A stretch of 64,000 bases of DNA from Bacteroidales bacterium (GTDB lineage: Bacteria > Bacteroidota > Bacteroidia > Bacteroidales > Bacteroidaceae). Below are positions 15,615-24,545 of this stretch, in pieces (position 1 is the first letter of the stretch; each line of letters opens with the position of its first letter). Under the pieces are notes generated by a model, which did no database searches, had not been told where the DNA came from, and was given only the letters and a program-made list of their open reading frames with translations. The translations under genes were made by a program, and so were the position numbers. The DNA is taken from the NCBI GenBank assembly GCA_004557035.1, contig SFFB01000005.1, positions 1 to 64,000 of the forward strand, in the 5' to 3' direction.

Positions 15615-16154
15615 ATGCTTTCAGCCTTAGACATTATTTATAAATACTATCCGGCGGACGACGCGCTGCGACGCCTGCTCCTCGTGCATAGCCGCCAAGT
15701 GGCCGACATGGCGCTTGAGGTTTCCCGCCGTCATCCCGAGTTGCATCTCGATGAGGCTTTCGTCGAACGCGCCGCCATGCTCCACGACTTGGGCATATTC
15801 CGCACCAACGCCCCCGGCATCCACTGCCACGGCGAAGCCCCCTACCTGCTCCACGGCCGCCTCGGTGCCGAAATCATGCGCTCAGAGGGGGACGAAGCCG
15901 TGGCCCGCGTCTGCGAGCGACACACCGGCACGGGCCTGACCGCTGAGACCATCCGCCGCCAAAACCTGCCGCTGCCACCGGGCGACTACACGCCGCAAAC
16001 GATGGAGGAGAAGGTGATTTGCTATGCCGACAAGTTTTTCTCAAAAAGCCATCCCGAGCAGCGCCGCGACGTGGAGCAAACGCTGAAAAGCCTCAGCAAG
16101 TTCGGTCCTGAAGGCCTCGAGATTTTTAAAGCCTGGCACCAGATTTTCGGATAA
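15615..16154 (+). CDS. HD-domain metal-dependent phosphohydrolase
   Basis: A 179-residue soluble protein with an HD domain. LLVHSRQVADMALEV (about 22-36) carries the first His; ERAAMLHDLGIFRT (about 51-64) carries the HD pair; later ligands probably lie in CERHTGTGL and ICYADKF. The family hydrolyses phosphomonoesters or nucleotides (YqeK/HDIG-like), with the exact substrate unknown. The start follows the -7 element at 15587. It is divergent from udk, with about 118 bp between the two start codons. Only about 108 bp separate it from the LptD-like gene, which has its own -7 element. Confidence 0.8.
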   Translation: MLSALDIIYKYYPADDALRRLLLVHSRQVADMALEVSRRHPELHLDEAFVERAAMLHDLGIFRTNAPGIHCHGEAPYLLHGRLGAEIMRSEGDEAVARVCERHTGTGLTAETIRRQNLPLPPGDYTPQTMEEKVICYADKFFSKSHPEQRRDVEQTLKSLSKFGPEGLEIFKAWHQIFG

Positions 16155-16224
16155 ATACTCTCGTCGCCGCCACGCCACAGTCACTAAAGGCCGATGCTTG
16201 CAGTGTGCTTTGTTTTTTTTTGCG

Positions 16225-16232
16225 TAATTTTG
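16225..16232 (+). promoter_or_regulatory. Putative -7 element of the LptD-like gene
   Basis: TAATTTTG matches the consensus exactly. It lies downstream of the first possible start in the frame (16205), so translation should begin at TTG 16262 or ATG 16301. Confidence 0.45.
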
Positions 16233-16261
16233 CAGCCGTATCCAAAAAGCGCCACTTCGTT

Positions 16262-19063
16262 TTGAGAAAACTCTTCCTATATCTTTTTCTCTTGCTCATT
16301 ATGGTTTGCATCGGTGCCTCCGCCACGCGGGGACATCGGGGTGGGAGTGTGCGCACACCGGCCACCGACTCCGTGGCCGTCGACACAGTGGCCGACACCA
16401 CGCATGTGCCGACCGCGATGGCTCAAAACGACACCGTGCCGCTTCGCCGCCTTGTCCACGCCGACACCCTTAGCCGCGACTCCGTCACCACCGACACCGT
16501 AGGCAAGAAAAAGCCGGGCATTGACGCGCCGGTGGACTATGAGAGCGCCGACTCGCTGGTCTATGACGCCGAGACCGGACTGGCCCTGCTCTATGGGCAG
16601 GCCAAGGTGAACTATCTCGACATGCAGCTCGAAGCGGCTCAAATCTCGATGAACATGGACAGCACACTGGTGCACGCACAAGGCGCCGTCGACTCGGTGG
16701 GGCACCTCACAGAGACGCCTGTCTATACACAAGGGGCCGACAACTATAAGAGTGAGAAGATGTCTTTTAATTTCAAGACAAAAAAAGGCTATATCTCCAA
16801 CGTCTATACCCAGCAGGGCGACGGCTTCATGCAGAGTGAGCGCTCCAAGCGTACGCCCGACGGCACCGTCTATCTTGAACACGCCAAATACACCACTTGC
16901 GACGCCGACCATCCCCACTTCTACGTCGCCCTTTCCCGCGCCAAACTCCGGCCCGGAAAGGAGACAGTCTCGGGTCCGGCCCATCTCGTGGTGTGCGATG
17001 TGCCGTTGCCGCTGGCCATTCCCTATGCCTTCTTCCCCATCAATAAGAAATATTCCAGCGGTTTCATCATGCCGTCTTACGGTGATGAGACCAACCGCGG
17101 CTTCTATCTCAGAGAGGGCGGCTACTACTTTGCCCTCAACGATTACATGGACTTCAAGGCCTTGGGTGAAATCTACACCAAAGGTTCTTGGGGCTTGAGC
17201 GGAGAAATGAACTACCGCAAACGCTATCGTTACAACGGCAATTTCTACATCTCTTTCCTTCGCACGGTCGAGGGAGAGAAAAACATGCCCGACTATGCCG
17301 TGACCAAGAGTCTCAAGGTGCAATGGACCCACTCCAAAGACTCAAAGGCGAGTCCCAATACCTCGTTTTCGGCCCGTGTGAACTTTGCCTCCGAAAACTA
17401 TGAGCGGTCCAATCTCGAGAGCATGTACAATCCGCTGGCCTACACGCAGAGCACGCGTGCCAGTTCCGTGAGCTTTTCCCACACCTTTACCGACATCGGC
17501 CTCACCATCTCAAGCTCGGCCAACCTCACGCAAAACATGCGCGACTCGTCTGTGGCCGTGACCCTGCCCGATCTCAGTCTGTCGCTGGCCCGTTTCTATC
17601 CCTTCCGCCGCAAACGCATGGTGGGCAAGGAGCGGTGGTATGAAAAAATCTCGATGTCCTACACCGGTCAGCTTTCCAACAGCATCACCACGCGCGAAGA
17701 CCAGCTCTTCAAGTCCAACCTTGTCAAAGACTGGCGCAACGGTATGCAACACCGCATTCCCATTGACGCCACATTCCAAATCTTTAAGTACATCAACGTC
17801 TCGCCGCAGTTCACCTTCCGCGACATGATGTACACGCATCGCGTGATGCGGTCGTGGGACACCGACAGGCAACAGGAGGTGTGCGACACCACATACGGCT
17901 TCTATAACCTTTACGACTGGAACCTCGGCATCTCGGCCAACACCACGCTATATGGCTTCTACAAACCTTGGCGCAAAGTCTTCGGCGACAAAATCATAGC
18001 CATCCGCCACGTGTTCAAGCCGAGCGTGTCGTTCAGCTACGCCCCCGACTTCACTGCGCCACGCTACGGCTACACCAAGAGCTACGTGCGCACCGACGCC
18101 AACGGCGAAGTCACCACCGTGAGCTATTCGCCCTATGCCGGCAGCCTCTACGGCTATCCCTCGAGCAAGAAGCAGGGTATGATCTCTATGACCGTGTCCA
18201 ATAACTTGGAGATGAAGGTAAAGAGCGACCGCGACAGCACCGGCGAAAAGAAAATCAGCCTCATCGACGAGCTCTCCGGAACGCTCTCTTATAATCTTGC
18301 GGCGCAGACGCGGCCGTGGAGTGACCTGAGTACCCGTCTCCGTCTGAAGTTGTCCAAGAAATACACCTTCTCCATGTCGGCCGTGTTTGCCACCTATGCT
18401 TATGCTTTCGACAAAAACGGACGCGTCGTCACCTCCGACCGCACCGAGTGGAGCTATGGCCGTTTCGGACGCTTCCAGGGTATGTCGCAAAACCTCTCCT
18501 ACACGTTCAACAACGAGACGCTTAAGAAGCTTTTCTCCAAACGTGAACGGAGTTCGTCGAACAATACCGACACCGAGGCCGAGGCCGACGACACGGGCGA
18601 AGACGCCAACGTGGACCCCGACTTGAAGGCCTCAAAAAAGAGCTCGAAAAAGACCGAGAAGGCCCAGGTTGACGAAGACGGCTACCTGCGTTTCTCCATC
18701 CCCTGGTCGTTCACCGTGTCGTATGGCATTACTATGTCCGAAGACCGCAGCAAACAAATCAACGTGCGCCGCATGCGCTATCCCTACTCATTCACCCAGA
18801 CGATGAACTTCTCGGGCTATGTGCGCATTGCCGACGGATGGAACATCACCTTCTCTTCGGGCTACGACTTCAACTATCATGAGCTTTCAATGACCACGGC
18901 CTCCGTCTCGCGCGACCTTCACTGCTTCGAAATGTCGTGCTCGGTGGTGTTGCGGCCTTACTCTTCGTTTAACTTCACTTTCCGCGCCCGTGCCTCCGAA
19001 CTGGCCGACGCGCTCAAATGGGACAAGCGCAGTTCCTACAGTTCCAATATCGAGTGGTATTAA
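16262..19063 (+). CDS. LptD/OstA-like LPS assembly outer-membrane protein
   Basis: A 933-residue outer-membrane protein (from TTG 16262; 920 from ATG 16301). A signal peptide (RKLFLYLFLLLIMVCIGASA) is followed by a low-complexity region. Next comes an OstA/LptA-like beta-jellyroll (LLYGQAKVNYLDMQLEAAQISMNMD, split at about 100-125). A long region of alternating aromatic strands typical of the LptD barrel follows (SFSHTFTDIGLTISSS, FRDMMYTHRVM). A basic/acidic linker (KKSSKKTEKAQ) interrupts the barrel. LptD inserts lipopolysaccharide into the outer leaflet. It stands apart from other lpt genes, usual for the phylum. The TTG start is my inference from the promoter position. Confidence 0.75.
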   Translation: MRKLFLYLFLLLIMVCIGASATRGHRGGSVRTPATDSVAVDTVADTTHVPTAMAQNDTVPLRRLVHADTLSRDSVTTDTVGKKKPGIDAPVDYESADSLVYDAETGLALLYGQAKVNYLDMQLEAAQISMNMDSTLVHAQGAVDSVGHLTETPVYTQGADNYKSEKMSFNFKTKKGYISNVYTQQGDGFMQSERSKRTPDGTVYLEHAKYTTCDADHPHFYVALSRAKLRPGKETVSGPAHLVVCDVPLPLAIPYAFFPINKKYSSGFIMPSYGDETNRGFYLREGGYYFALNDYMDFKALGEIYTKGSWGLSGEMNYRKRYRYNGNFYISFLRTVEGEKNMPDYAVTKSLKVQWTHSKDSKASPNTSFSARVNFASENYERSNLESMYNPLAYTQSTRASSVSFSHTFTDIGLTISSSANLTQNMRDSSVAVTLPDLSLSLARFYPFRRKRMVGKERWYEKISMSYTGQLSNSITTREDQLFKSNLVKDWRNGMQHRIPIDATFQIFKYINVSPQFTFRDMMYTHRVMRSWDTDRQQEVCDTTYGFYNLYDWNLGISANTTLYGFYKPWRKVFGDKIIAIRHVFKPSVSFSYAPDFTAPRYGYTKSYVRTDANGEVTTVSYSPYAGSLYGYPSSKKQGMISMTVSNNLEMKVKSDRDSTGEKKISLIDELSGTLSYNLAAQTRPWSDLSTRLRLKLSKKYTFSMSAVFATYAYAFDKNGRVVTSDRTEWSYGRFGRFQGMSQNLSYTFNNETLKKLFSKRERSSSNNTDTEAEADDTGEDANVDPDLKASKKSSKKTEKAQVDEDGYLRFSIPWSFTVSYGITMSEDRSKQINVRRMRYPYSFTQTMNFSGYVRIADGWNITFSSGYDFNYHELSMTTASVSRDLHCFEMSCSVVLRPYSSFNFTFRARASELADALKWDKRSSYSSNIEWY

Positions 19064-19143
19064 ACCTATGTCTTTTTCAGAGGGAAACAATCACCGCTCA
19101 GCAAACCCATTCATTAACCTTCTTATATACTAAACTACAAGTA

Positions 19144-19833
19144 ATGAAAAAAAATCTCTTTCTGGCAAGTCTTGCACTCCTCACATCGGTAGCTTTCACC
19201 TCTTGTGACAACGACGACACCATGGAGCGTCACACGCTCCAGTTTTATCCCATCAAGGCCGCCGGCATGATAGCCTATGCCGACCAGACCGTCGACACCA
19301 TCCGCGTCATCGCCAGCGACTCATGGCAACTCACCTCGAGCGCCGACTGGCTCACGTGCGACAAGACCAACGAACAAATTCCTGTGGGCAAGACCTATTC
19401 CACCCTGCTTCACCTGCAGTATACGGCCAACAACACAGGCAAGGCCCGCAGAGGTTATATCTCCGTCAAAGGTTATGGCCAAATCGCCATGCCCGTGGCA
19501 CAATACTACTGGCTCAATATCATTTCGCCGGCTCCCGTCAACACCAACTACAGCCAGCCCGACAATCTTGAGCAGGCCGTCATCACGTTCCCGCTGGGCC
19601 TTGAACCGACCGAGGCCGACACGGCCGTGACCTTCACGGTCTATGCCGACGGCGCCACCCTCACCAGCAGCGCCGACTGGGCACAGGTGGAGACCCAGAG
19701 CTTCAATGCCGGTAAACACCGCGTGGCCCTTCACGTTGACGCCAACCACACCGGTGCCGAGCGTCTGGCAACCCTCACTCTCACCTCCAATGGCGTGAGG
19801 TCACAGATTGCTCTCACGCAAAAGGCCGACTGA
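19144..19833 (+). CDS. BACON-domain lipoprotein
   Basis: A 229-residue exported lipoprotein with signal MKKNLFLASLALLTSVAFTSC and lipid-attached Cys at about 21. Two tandem beta-sandwich repeats resemble BACON domains: one with SDSWQLTSSADWLTCD...RRGYISVKG, the second with DGATLTSSADWAQVE...RLATLTLTSNG. BACON domains are usually carbohydrate- or mucin-binding parts of Bacteroidetes surface enzymes; here they stand alone, so binding is the only function to propose. The ATG 19144 follows the LptD-like gene by 80 bp; co-transcription is possible. Confidence 0.75.
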   Translation: MKKNLFLASLALLTSVAFTSCDNDDTMERHTLQFYPIKAAGMIAYADQTVDTIRVIASDSWQLTSSADWLTCDKTNEQIPVGKTYSTLLHLQYTANNTGKARRGYISVKGYGQIAMPVAQYYWLNIISPAPVNTNYSQPDNLEQAVITFPLGLEPTEADTAVTFTVYADGATLTSSADWAQVETQSFNAGKHRVALHVDANHTGAERLATLTLTSNGVRSQIALTQKAD

Positions 19834-20204
19834 CGACTGTGAGCGTCGCTCGGCGACAGTCTCGCCTGCCTCGTTGTGTCTTTTTCGCGAGAGCGTTTCG
19901 GACTTAAATTTGAGGTAGGATAAAAGAAGGAGACTGCCGCGAGCGCATTATGGCCCCTAATTTACTATCTACGGGGATAAGGACACGAAAAACTGTCCTT
20001 ATCCCCGTTTTTTCTGTCCTTATGCCGGGAAAAACCAGAAGGCTTTCAAGTTCTCGGAAAGCCATTTTGGCCCCGTTAGAGACGCTTGAAGGCCTGCCGG
20101 AAAACTTGTTCGGAAAAAATCCGGCTTATTTTGTCACACACAACCCGCCTTTTCAAACCCATCATTTCGCCGCCCAATCGTTTCACCACCTACGCCAAAA
20201 TCAC
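19834..20204. other. Intergenic region with a repeat-like terminator (copy C)
   Basis: No gene seen. A perfect 15-bp stem pairs ACGGGGATAAGGACA (19971-19985) with TGTCCTTATCCCCGT (19994-20008), loop cgaaaaac, followed by TTTTTT: a forward intrinsic terminator. The words 'ctgtccttatgcc' (20014-20026) and 'ataaggaca' are shared with the dispersed element at 12.0 and 29.9 kb. 'Tacggggataag' is shared with 38440. Confidence 0.6.
19971..20013 (+). terminator. Intrinsic terminator built from repeat words
   Basis: A perfect 15-bp stem with an 8-nt loop and a T6 tail, about 140 bp after the BACON gene and about 190 bp before the YgiQ promoter. It should insulate the two units. Confidence 0.7.
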
Positions 20205-20212
20205 TAATTTTG
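20205..20212 (+). promoter_or_regulatory. Putative promoter of the YgiQ-rubredoxin operon
   Basis: TAATTTTG at 20205-20212 with TTTC at 20181-20184 (20 bp spacing, one mismatch to TTTG). The leader to ATG 20243 is about 25 nt. It would drive the seven genes ending at 27476. Confidence 0.5.
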
Positions 20213-20242
20213 CTTATCATATAAAGCGAAACCCTCAAGCCC

Positions 20243-22204
20243 ATGACTGCAAACCACACGTCCACACCCACGCCACGCCTCACCGACTGGCTGCCCACCA
20301 CGCGCAAAGAGATGCAACTGCGCGGATGGGACGAAGCCGACGTGGTTTTGTTTTCGGCCGATGCCTATGTGGACCATCCCTCTTTCGGCGCAGCCGTCAT
20401 CGGACGCCTCATCGAGGCTGAGGGTTTCCGCGTCTGCGTCGTGCCACAACCCGACTGGCACGGAGACTTCCGCGACTTCAAGAAAATGGGACGGCCACGA
20501 CTCTTCTTCGCCATAGCGCCCGGATGTATGGACTCGACGGTCAACAAATACACGGCCGCCCGACGCCTCCGCTCCGAAGATGCCTATTCGCCTGACGGAC
20601 GACACGACATGAGGCCGGAATATCCCACCATCGTCTATGCCCAAATTCTCAAGCGGCTCTATCCCGACGTGCCGGTGGTGGAGGGTGGCATCGAAGCCTC
20701 ACTGCGGCGACTCACTCACTACGACTATATCCAAAATCGCCTGCGCCCGTGCATCCTCGCAGAGAGCGGCGCCGACGCCATCGTATATGGCATGGGCGAA
20801 CTCCCCGTGGCCGAACTCTGCCATCTCGTAGCCGACGAACTCGAACACAGGGCAGAAACAGCTTGCTCGGCCGAACTCTTCGCCACCCTGCTGCGCCGAC
20901 ATCCCGTGCGCCAGACTGTCACCCTTGAGCGCCCAGCCGACATCCACGGCGGCATCACCCGAGCCGACATCATACTGCACTCACACGAGGAGTGCCTGGC
21001 CGACCGGCGTAAATATGCCGAAAACTTCAAGCACATAGAGACCGAAAGCAACCGCCTGCATCCACAGCGCCTGTTGCAAGCCGTGGGCGACCGCATCGCC
21101 GTGGTCAATCCGCCCTTCCCGCCTATGACGACGGCCCAGATTGACCGCTCGTTTGACTTCCCCTACACCCGGCTGCCACACCCCAAATACAAGGGCAAAC
21201 GCATTCCGGCCTACGAGATGATCAAACACTCCGTCAACATCCATCGAGGCTGTTTCGGCGGCTGCGCCTTCTGCACCATCTCGGCCCATCAAGGCAAATT
21301 CATCATGAGCCGCTCGCCTGAGAGCATTCTCAAAGAGGTAAGAGCCGTGACGCGCATGCCCGACTTCAAAGGCTACCTCTCCGACCTCGGTGGGCCTTCG
21401 GCCAATATGTATGGCATGGCCGGCAAAGACCGCAGTGTGTGTGAGCAATGCCGCCGCCCCTCATGCATAGCGCCGTCGGTGTGTAAAAACCTCAACGCCG
21501 ACCACCGACCGCTCTTGGCGCTCTATCGGGCCGTCGACGCCCTGCCGGGCATCAAAAAAACCTTTATCGGCAGCGGCGTGAGATACGACCTCCTGCTCCA
21601 CGAATATGCTGACCCTGCCCTGCGCAAAGCGGCAGCCGACTATACCCGCGAACTCATCGAACACCACGTATCGGGACGCTTGAAGGTAGCGCCAGAGCAC
21701 ACCTCCGACCGCGTACTTGAGATAATGCGCAAACCCTCGTTCCGACTGTTCCATACGTTTAAAGACATCTTCGACCGCACCTGCCGCCGCGCCGGACTCA
21801 AACAGCAAATCATTCCCTATTTCATCTCTTCTCATCCCGGTTGCACCGAAGAAGACATGGCTATGCTGGCCGTTGAGACCAAAGCTCTGGACTTCCAGCT
21901 CGAACAGGTGCAAGACTTCACCCCCACCCCCATGACCGTGGCCACCGAGACGTGGTACAGCGGTTATCATCCCTATACACTGCGCCCGGTGTTCTCGGCC
22001 AAAACTCCCGAAGAAAAACAGCGACAACGCATGTATTTCTTTTGGTACAAACCCGAAGAGCGACAAAAGATTATCCAACGCCTCAGGCAGATAGGCCGTC
22101 CCGACCTCATCGACCGCCTGTTTGGCACCAACCGCCGACCAGAGCCGACCGGACGGCACCCCAAAGACACCCACCGCCCGCCTCGTCGTGGCCGGAAGGG
22201 CTAA
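20243..22204 (+). CDS. ygiQ: YgiQ-family radical SAM protein
   Basis: A 653-residue radical SAM protein. The N-terminal YgiQ domain (about 10-300) begins TDWLPTTRKEMQLRGWDEADVV, split in two words TDWLPTTRKEM and GWDEADVV. The [4Fe-4S]-SAM motif is CFGGCAFC with Cys337, Cys341 and Cys344 (CxxxCxxC). A further Cys group (CEQCRRPSC) may hold another metal. The conserved RHEIC-like tail features (SHPGCTEEDM, VQDFTPTPMT) are present. The reaction of YgiQ proteins is unknown. First gene of a tight operon; the next start is only 14 bp after its stop. Confidence 0.88.
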   Translation: MTANHTSTPTPRLTDWLPTTRKEMQLRGWDEADVVLFSADAYVDHPSFGAAVIGRLIEAEGFRVCVVPQPDWHGDFRDFKKMGRPRLFFAIAPGCMDSTVNKYTAARRLRSEDAYSPDGRHDMRPEYPTIVYAQILKRLYPDVPVVEGGIEASLRRLTHYDYIQNRLRPCILAESGADAIVYGMGELPVAELCHLVADELEHRAETACSAELFATLLRRHPVRQTVTLERPADIHGGITRADIILHSHEECLADRRKYAENFKHIETESNRLHPQRLLQAVGDRIAVVNPPFPPMTTAQIDRSFDFPYTRLPHPKYKGKRIPAYEMIKHSVNIHRGCFGGCAFCTISAHQGKFIMSRSPESILKEVRAVTRMPDFKGYLSDLGGPSANMYGMAGKDRSVCEQCRRPSCIAPSVCKNLNADHRPLLALYRAVDALPGIKKTFIGSGVRYDLLLHEYADPALRKAAADYTRELIEHHVSGRLKVAPEHTSDRVLEIMRKPSFRLFHTFKDIFDRTCRRAGLKQQIIPYFISSHPGCTEEDMAMLAVETKALDFQLEQVQDFTPTPMTVATETWYSGYHPYTLRPVFSAKTPEEKQRQRMYFFWYKPEERQKIIQRLRQIGRPDLIDRLFGTNRRPEPTGRHPKDTHRPPRRGRKG

Positions 22205-22218
22205 GCCACACCCCATCT

Positions 22219-23055
22219 ATGCGCCTCATCTCTTCGTTTATACAAGGCAAAAGCGCTGCGGCCGACCGCTGCGAAGACGGCTACGTCTCGACACCCCATT
22301 TCGCCGCCGTGGTTGACGGCTCCACCTCAAAAGCCGCCGTTACGGGCACCTCGCTCCCTTCAAAGCCTTCAAAGACAGGCGGACGGCTGGCCATGGAGAC
22401 AGTGTGTGGGATAATCAAGACGTTGTCGCCATCGGCCACACTCCACGACCTGGTGGACCGGGCCTCAGCCGCACTCAGAGCCTTGTGGCCCGAGGGTGCC
22501 GAAAGTGAGGCTGCTTTGCGACCCACCTGCTCGGCCGTGGTCTACAGCGCCTGTCGCCGCGAAGTGTGGATGATTGGCGACTGCCAATGTCGTTTCGGCG
22601 GCATCACACATACCAATAATAAGGTCATCGACGACACACTGGCTCAAATTCGTGCCGATGTGCTTCACTATTGGTTGGCCGCCGGATGCTCAGTCGAAAG
22701 TCTCAGACAAAACGACCGCGGACGAACTTTCATCTACGACGCTCTGCGCACACAGACTAATTTTCAAAACATCACCGACGCCGGCAACCCCTTCCGCTAC
22801 ACCGTGCTCGACGGACAAACGGTCGACGAAACCACCATACCGGTCATTCCCTTGGGCCGAGCAGACAAACTCATATTGGCCTCCGACGGCTATCCACTGC
22901 TCTTTGACTCACTCACCGAGACCGAGACTTATCTCAAAGACTGCCTCCAGACCGATCCGCTTTGCATCGACCGCCATCCGGCCACCAAGGGACTCACGGC
23001 AGGCAACGTCTCGTTCGACGACCGCACTTATTTGCTCTTAGACATAACCCCATAA
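22219..23055 (+). CDS. PP2C-like phosphatase-fold protein
   Basis: A 278-residue soluble protein with PP2C-type metal-binding landmarks: EDGYVSTPHFAAVVDGSTSK near the N-terminus (Asp-Gly), MIGDCQCRFGG in the middle and LILASDGYP towards the end (Asp-Gly). The spacing is unusual and the N-terminal glycine-rich motif is weakened, so it may be a divergent or non-classical member. Role unknown. It is 14 bp after ygiQ and 12 bp before the nitrilase, so it is certainly co-transcribed. ATG 22219 is the first start after the ygiQ stop. Confidence 0.65.
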   Translation: MRLISSFIQGKSAAADRCEDGYVSTPHFAAVVDGSTSKAAVTGTSLPSKPSKTGGRLAMETVCGIIKTLSPSATLHDLVDRASAALRALWPEGAESEAALRPTCSAVVYSACRREVWMIGDCQCRFGGITHTNNKVIDDTLAQIRADVLHYWLAAGCSVESLRQNDRGRTFIYDALRTQTNFQNITDAGNPFRYTVLDGQTVDETTIPVIPLGRADKLILASDGYPLLFDSLTETETYLKDCLQTDPLCIDRHPATKGLTAGNVSFDDRTYLLLDITP

Positions 23056-23067
23056 CGCTACTGTCTT

Positions 23068-23835
23068 ATGAAAATCTGCCTCGTTCAGACCGATATCGTC
23101 TGGCAAGATGCCACGGCCAACATCGCCACCGCCGAGAGCCTCATCGAACAAGCTCCCGAGGCCGATCTCTACGTCTTGCCCGAAATGTGGGCCACGGGCT
23201 TTTGTATGAACCCGACGGCAGAGACCTTCAGTGCCGCCGAACAGGCTTTGGCTTGGATGAAAGCCTTCTCTGCACGCCATGGACAGACCATCATGGGTAG
23301 TCTGCCGTGGAGAGAAAAAGGCGAAAACCGGGCCACAAACCGACTATTTGTGGTCGGCCACGGCGCCGTCACAGCCGTCTATGACAAACGCCATCTTTTC
23401 GGCTATGGTGGCGAAAAGGCCTGTTATCAAGCCGGCTCTGGGCGCACCATCGTGGAGATTGGCGGCCTCAAGGTGTTGATTTTGACGTGCTACGATTTGC
23501 GTTTTCCCGTATTTTCGCGCAACTTTGCAGCGGTCTACGACCTCGTGGTCTATGTGGCCAACTGGCCCGAAAGCCGTCAAACGGCTTGGCAAACCCTGCT
23601 CAAGGCGCGAGCCATAGAGAACCAATGTTTCGTCTGCGGCGTCAACCGCACAGGCAACGACCCCGTCTGCCACTATGCCGGAGGCTCGATGCTCGTAGAC
23701 GCTTACGGAAAAATCCTTGCCGTTCTCGACGATCAGGCTCAGACCGTCACCGTCACGCTCGATACAGAGCGGCTCGAGCATTTCAGAGAGAAGTTCCCCG
23801 TCCTGCACGACGCCGACGCTTTCACCCTGCTCTGA
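23068..23835 (+). CDS. Carbon-nitrogen hydrolase (omega-amidase/NIT2-like)
   Basis: A 255-residue nitrilase-superfamily amidase. The catalytic triad is visible: Glu in VLPEMWATGF (about 41), Lys in YDKRHLFGYGGE (about 108) and Cys in LILTCYDLRFPVF (about 141). The second conserved Glu region appears as RAIENQCFVCGVNRTG. The sequence most resembles the YafV/omega-amidase group, which hydrolyses 2-oxoglutaramate or 2-oxosuccinamate and repairs deaminated glutathione. It is cytoplasmic and third in its operon. The precise substrate is inferred. Confidence 0.88.
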   Translation: MKICLVQTDIVWQDATANIATAESLIEQAPEADLYVLPEMWATGFCMNPTAETFSAAEQALAWMKAFSARHGQTIMGSLPWREKGENRATNRLFVVGHGAVTAVYDKRHLFGYGGEKACYQAGSGRTIVEIGGLKVLILTCYDLRFPVFSRNFAAVYDLVVYVANWPESRQTAWQTLLKARAIENQCFVCGVNRTGNDPVCHYAGGSMLVDAYGKILAVLDDQAQTVTVTLDTERLEHFREKFPVLHDADAFTLL

Positions 23836-23874
23836 CCCACTTAGCCCTAATCCGACCACTCCTATATATATTAT

Positions 23875-24513
23875 ATGACTACAGACACTACAGTCCAGCT
23901 GGTCTACGACCATTTCAAAGACCTCTCCGAGAGGCAACGGGAGCAGTTTGCCGCCCTCGACGCGCTCTATCACGACTGGAACGCCAAAATCAACGTAATC
24001 TCGCGCAAAGACATAGACAATCTCTATCCCCACCACGTACTCCACTCGCTCGGAATTGCCAAAGTCATCCGCTTCCGCCCCGGCACCGAAGTGCTCGACC
24101 TTGGCACTGGAGGCGGTTTCCCCGGCATACCGTTGGCCATCATGTTCCCCGAAAGCCGTTTCACCCTTATGGACAGCATTGGCAAGAAGGTGAAAGTGGC
24201 CGAAGCCGTGGCCGAAGCCATCGGACTTGAAAACGTCACGGCCGTACACCGCAACGTGATTGAAGAAAAAGGCAAATACGACTTCGTGGTCTCTCGCGCC
24301 GTCGCCGACATGGCGGAGTTGGTGCGCCTGGTCAAGAAAAACATCCGCCGCGACAGTCACAACGCCCTGCCCAACGGCATCATCTGCCTCAAAGGCGGCG
24401 ACCTGCATCACGAACTAAAGCCTTTCAAGCGCGTGAGTGAGCAATGGGAACTCTCCACCTATTTTGACGACGAATTTTTCAAGACCAAAAAAGTGGCTTT
24501 CGTGGCGATGTGA
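23875..24513 (+). CDS. rsmG: 16S rRNA (guanine-527-N7)-methyltransferase
   Basis: A 212-residue GidB/RsmG methyltransferase. NVISRKDIDNLYPHHVLHSL (about 42-61) is the family signature; the SAM-binding loop is VLDLGTGGGFPGIPLAI (about 77-93); VVSRAVADMAEL lies in the later catalytic region. It methylates G527 of 16S rRNA using SAM; loss is linked to low-level streptomycin resistance in other bacteria. The start is preceded by an all-A/T tract (23863-23874), as for the ferredoxin gene. Confidence 0.93.
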   Translation: MTTDTTVQLVYDHFKDLSERQREQFAALDALYHDWNAKINVISRKDIDNLYPHHVLHSLGIAKVIRFRPGTEVLDLGTGGGFPGIPLAIMFPESRFTLMDSIGKKVKVAEAVAEAIGLENVTAVHRNVIEEKGKYDFVVSRAVADMAELVRLVKKNIRRDSHNALPNGIICLKGGDLHHELKPFKRVSEQWELSTYFDDEFFKTKKVAFVAM

Positions 24514-24545
24514 GCAGCGGCCACTATGACATTATCCCTGCCAAT

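Noticed and set aside
16205..16261. GTG start at 16205 for the LptD-like gene
   Set aside because: The TAATTTTG promoter element at 16225 lies inside it, and the extra residues separate the signal peptide from the N-terminus.
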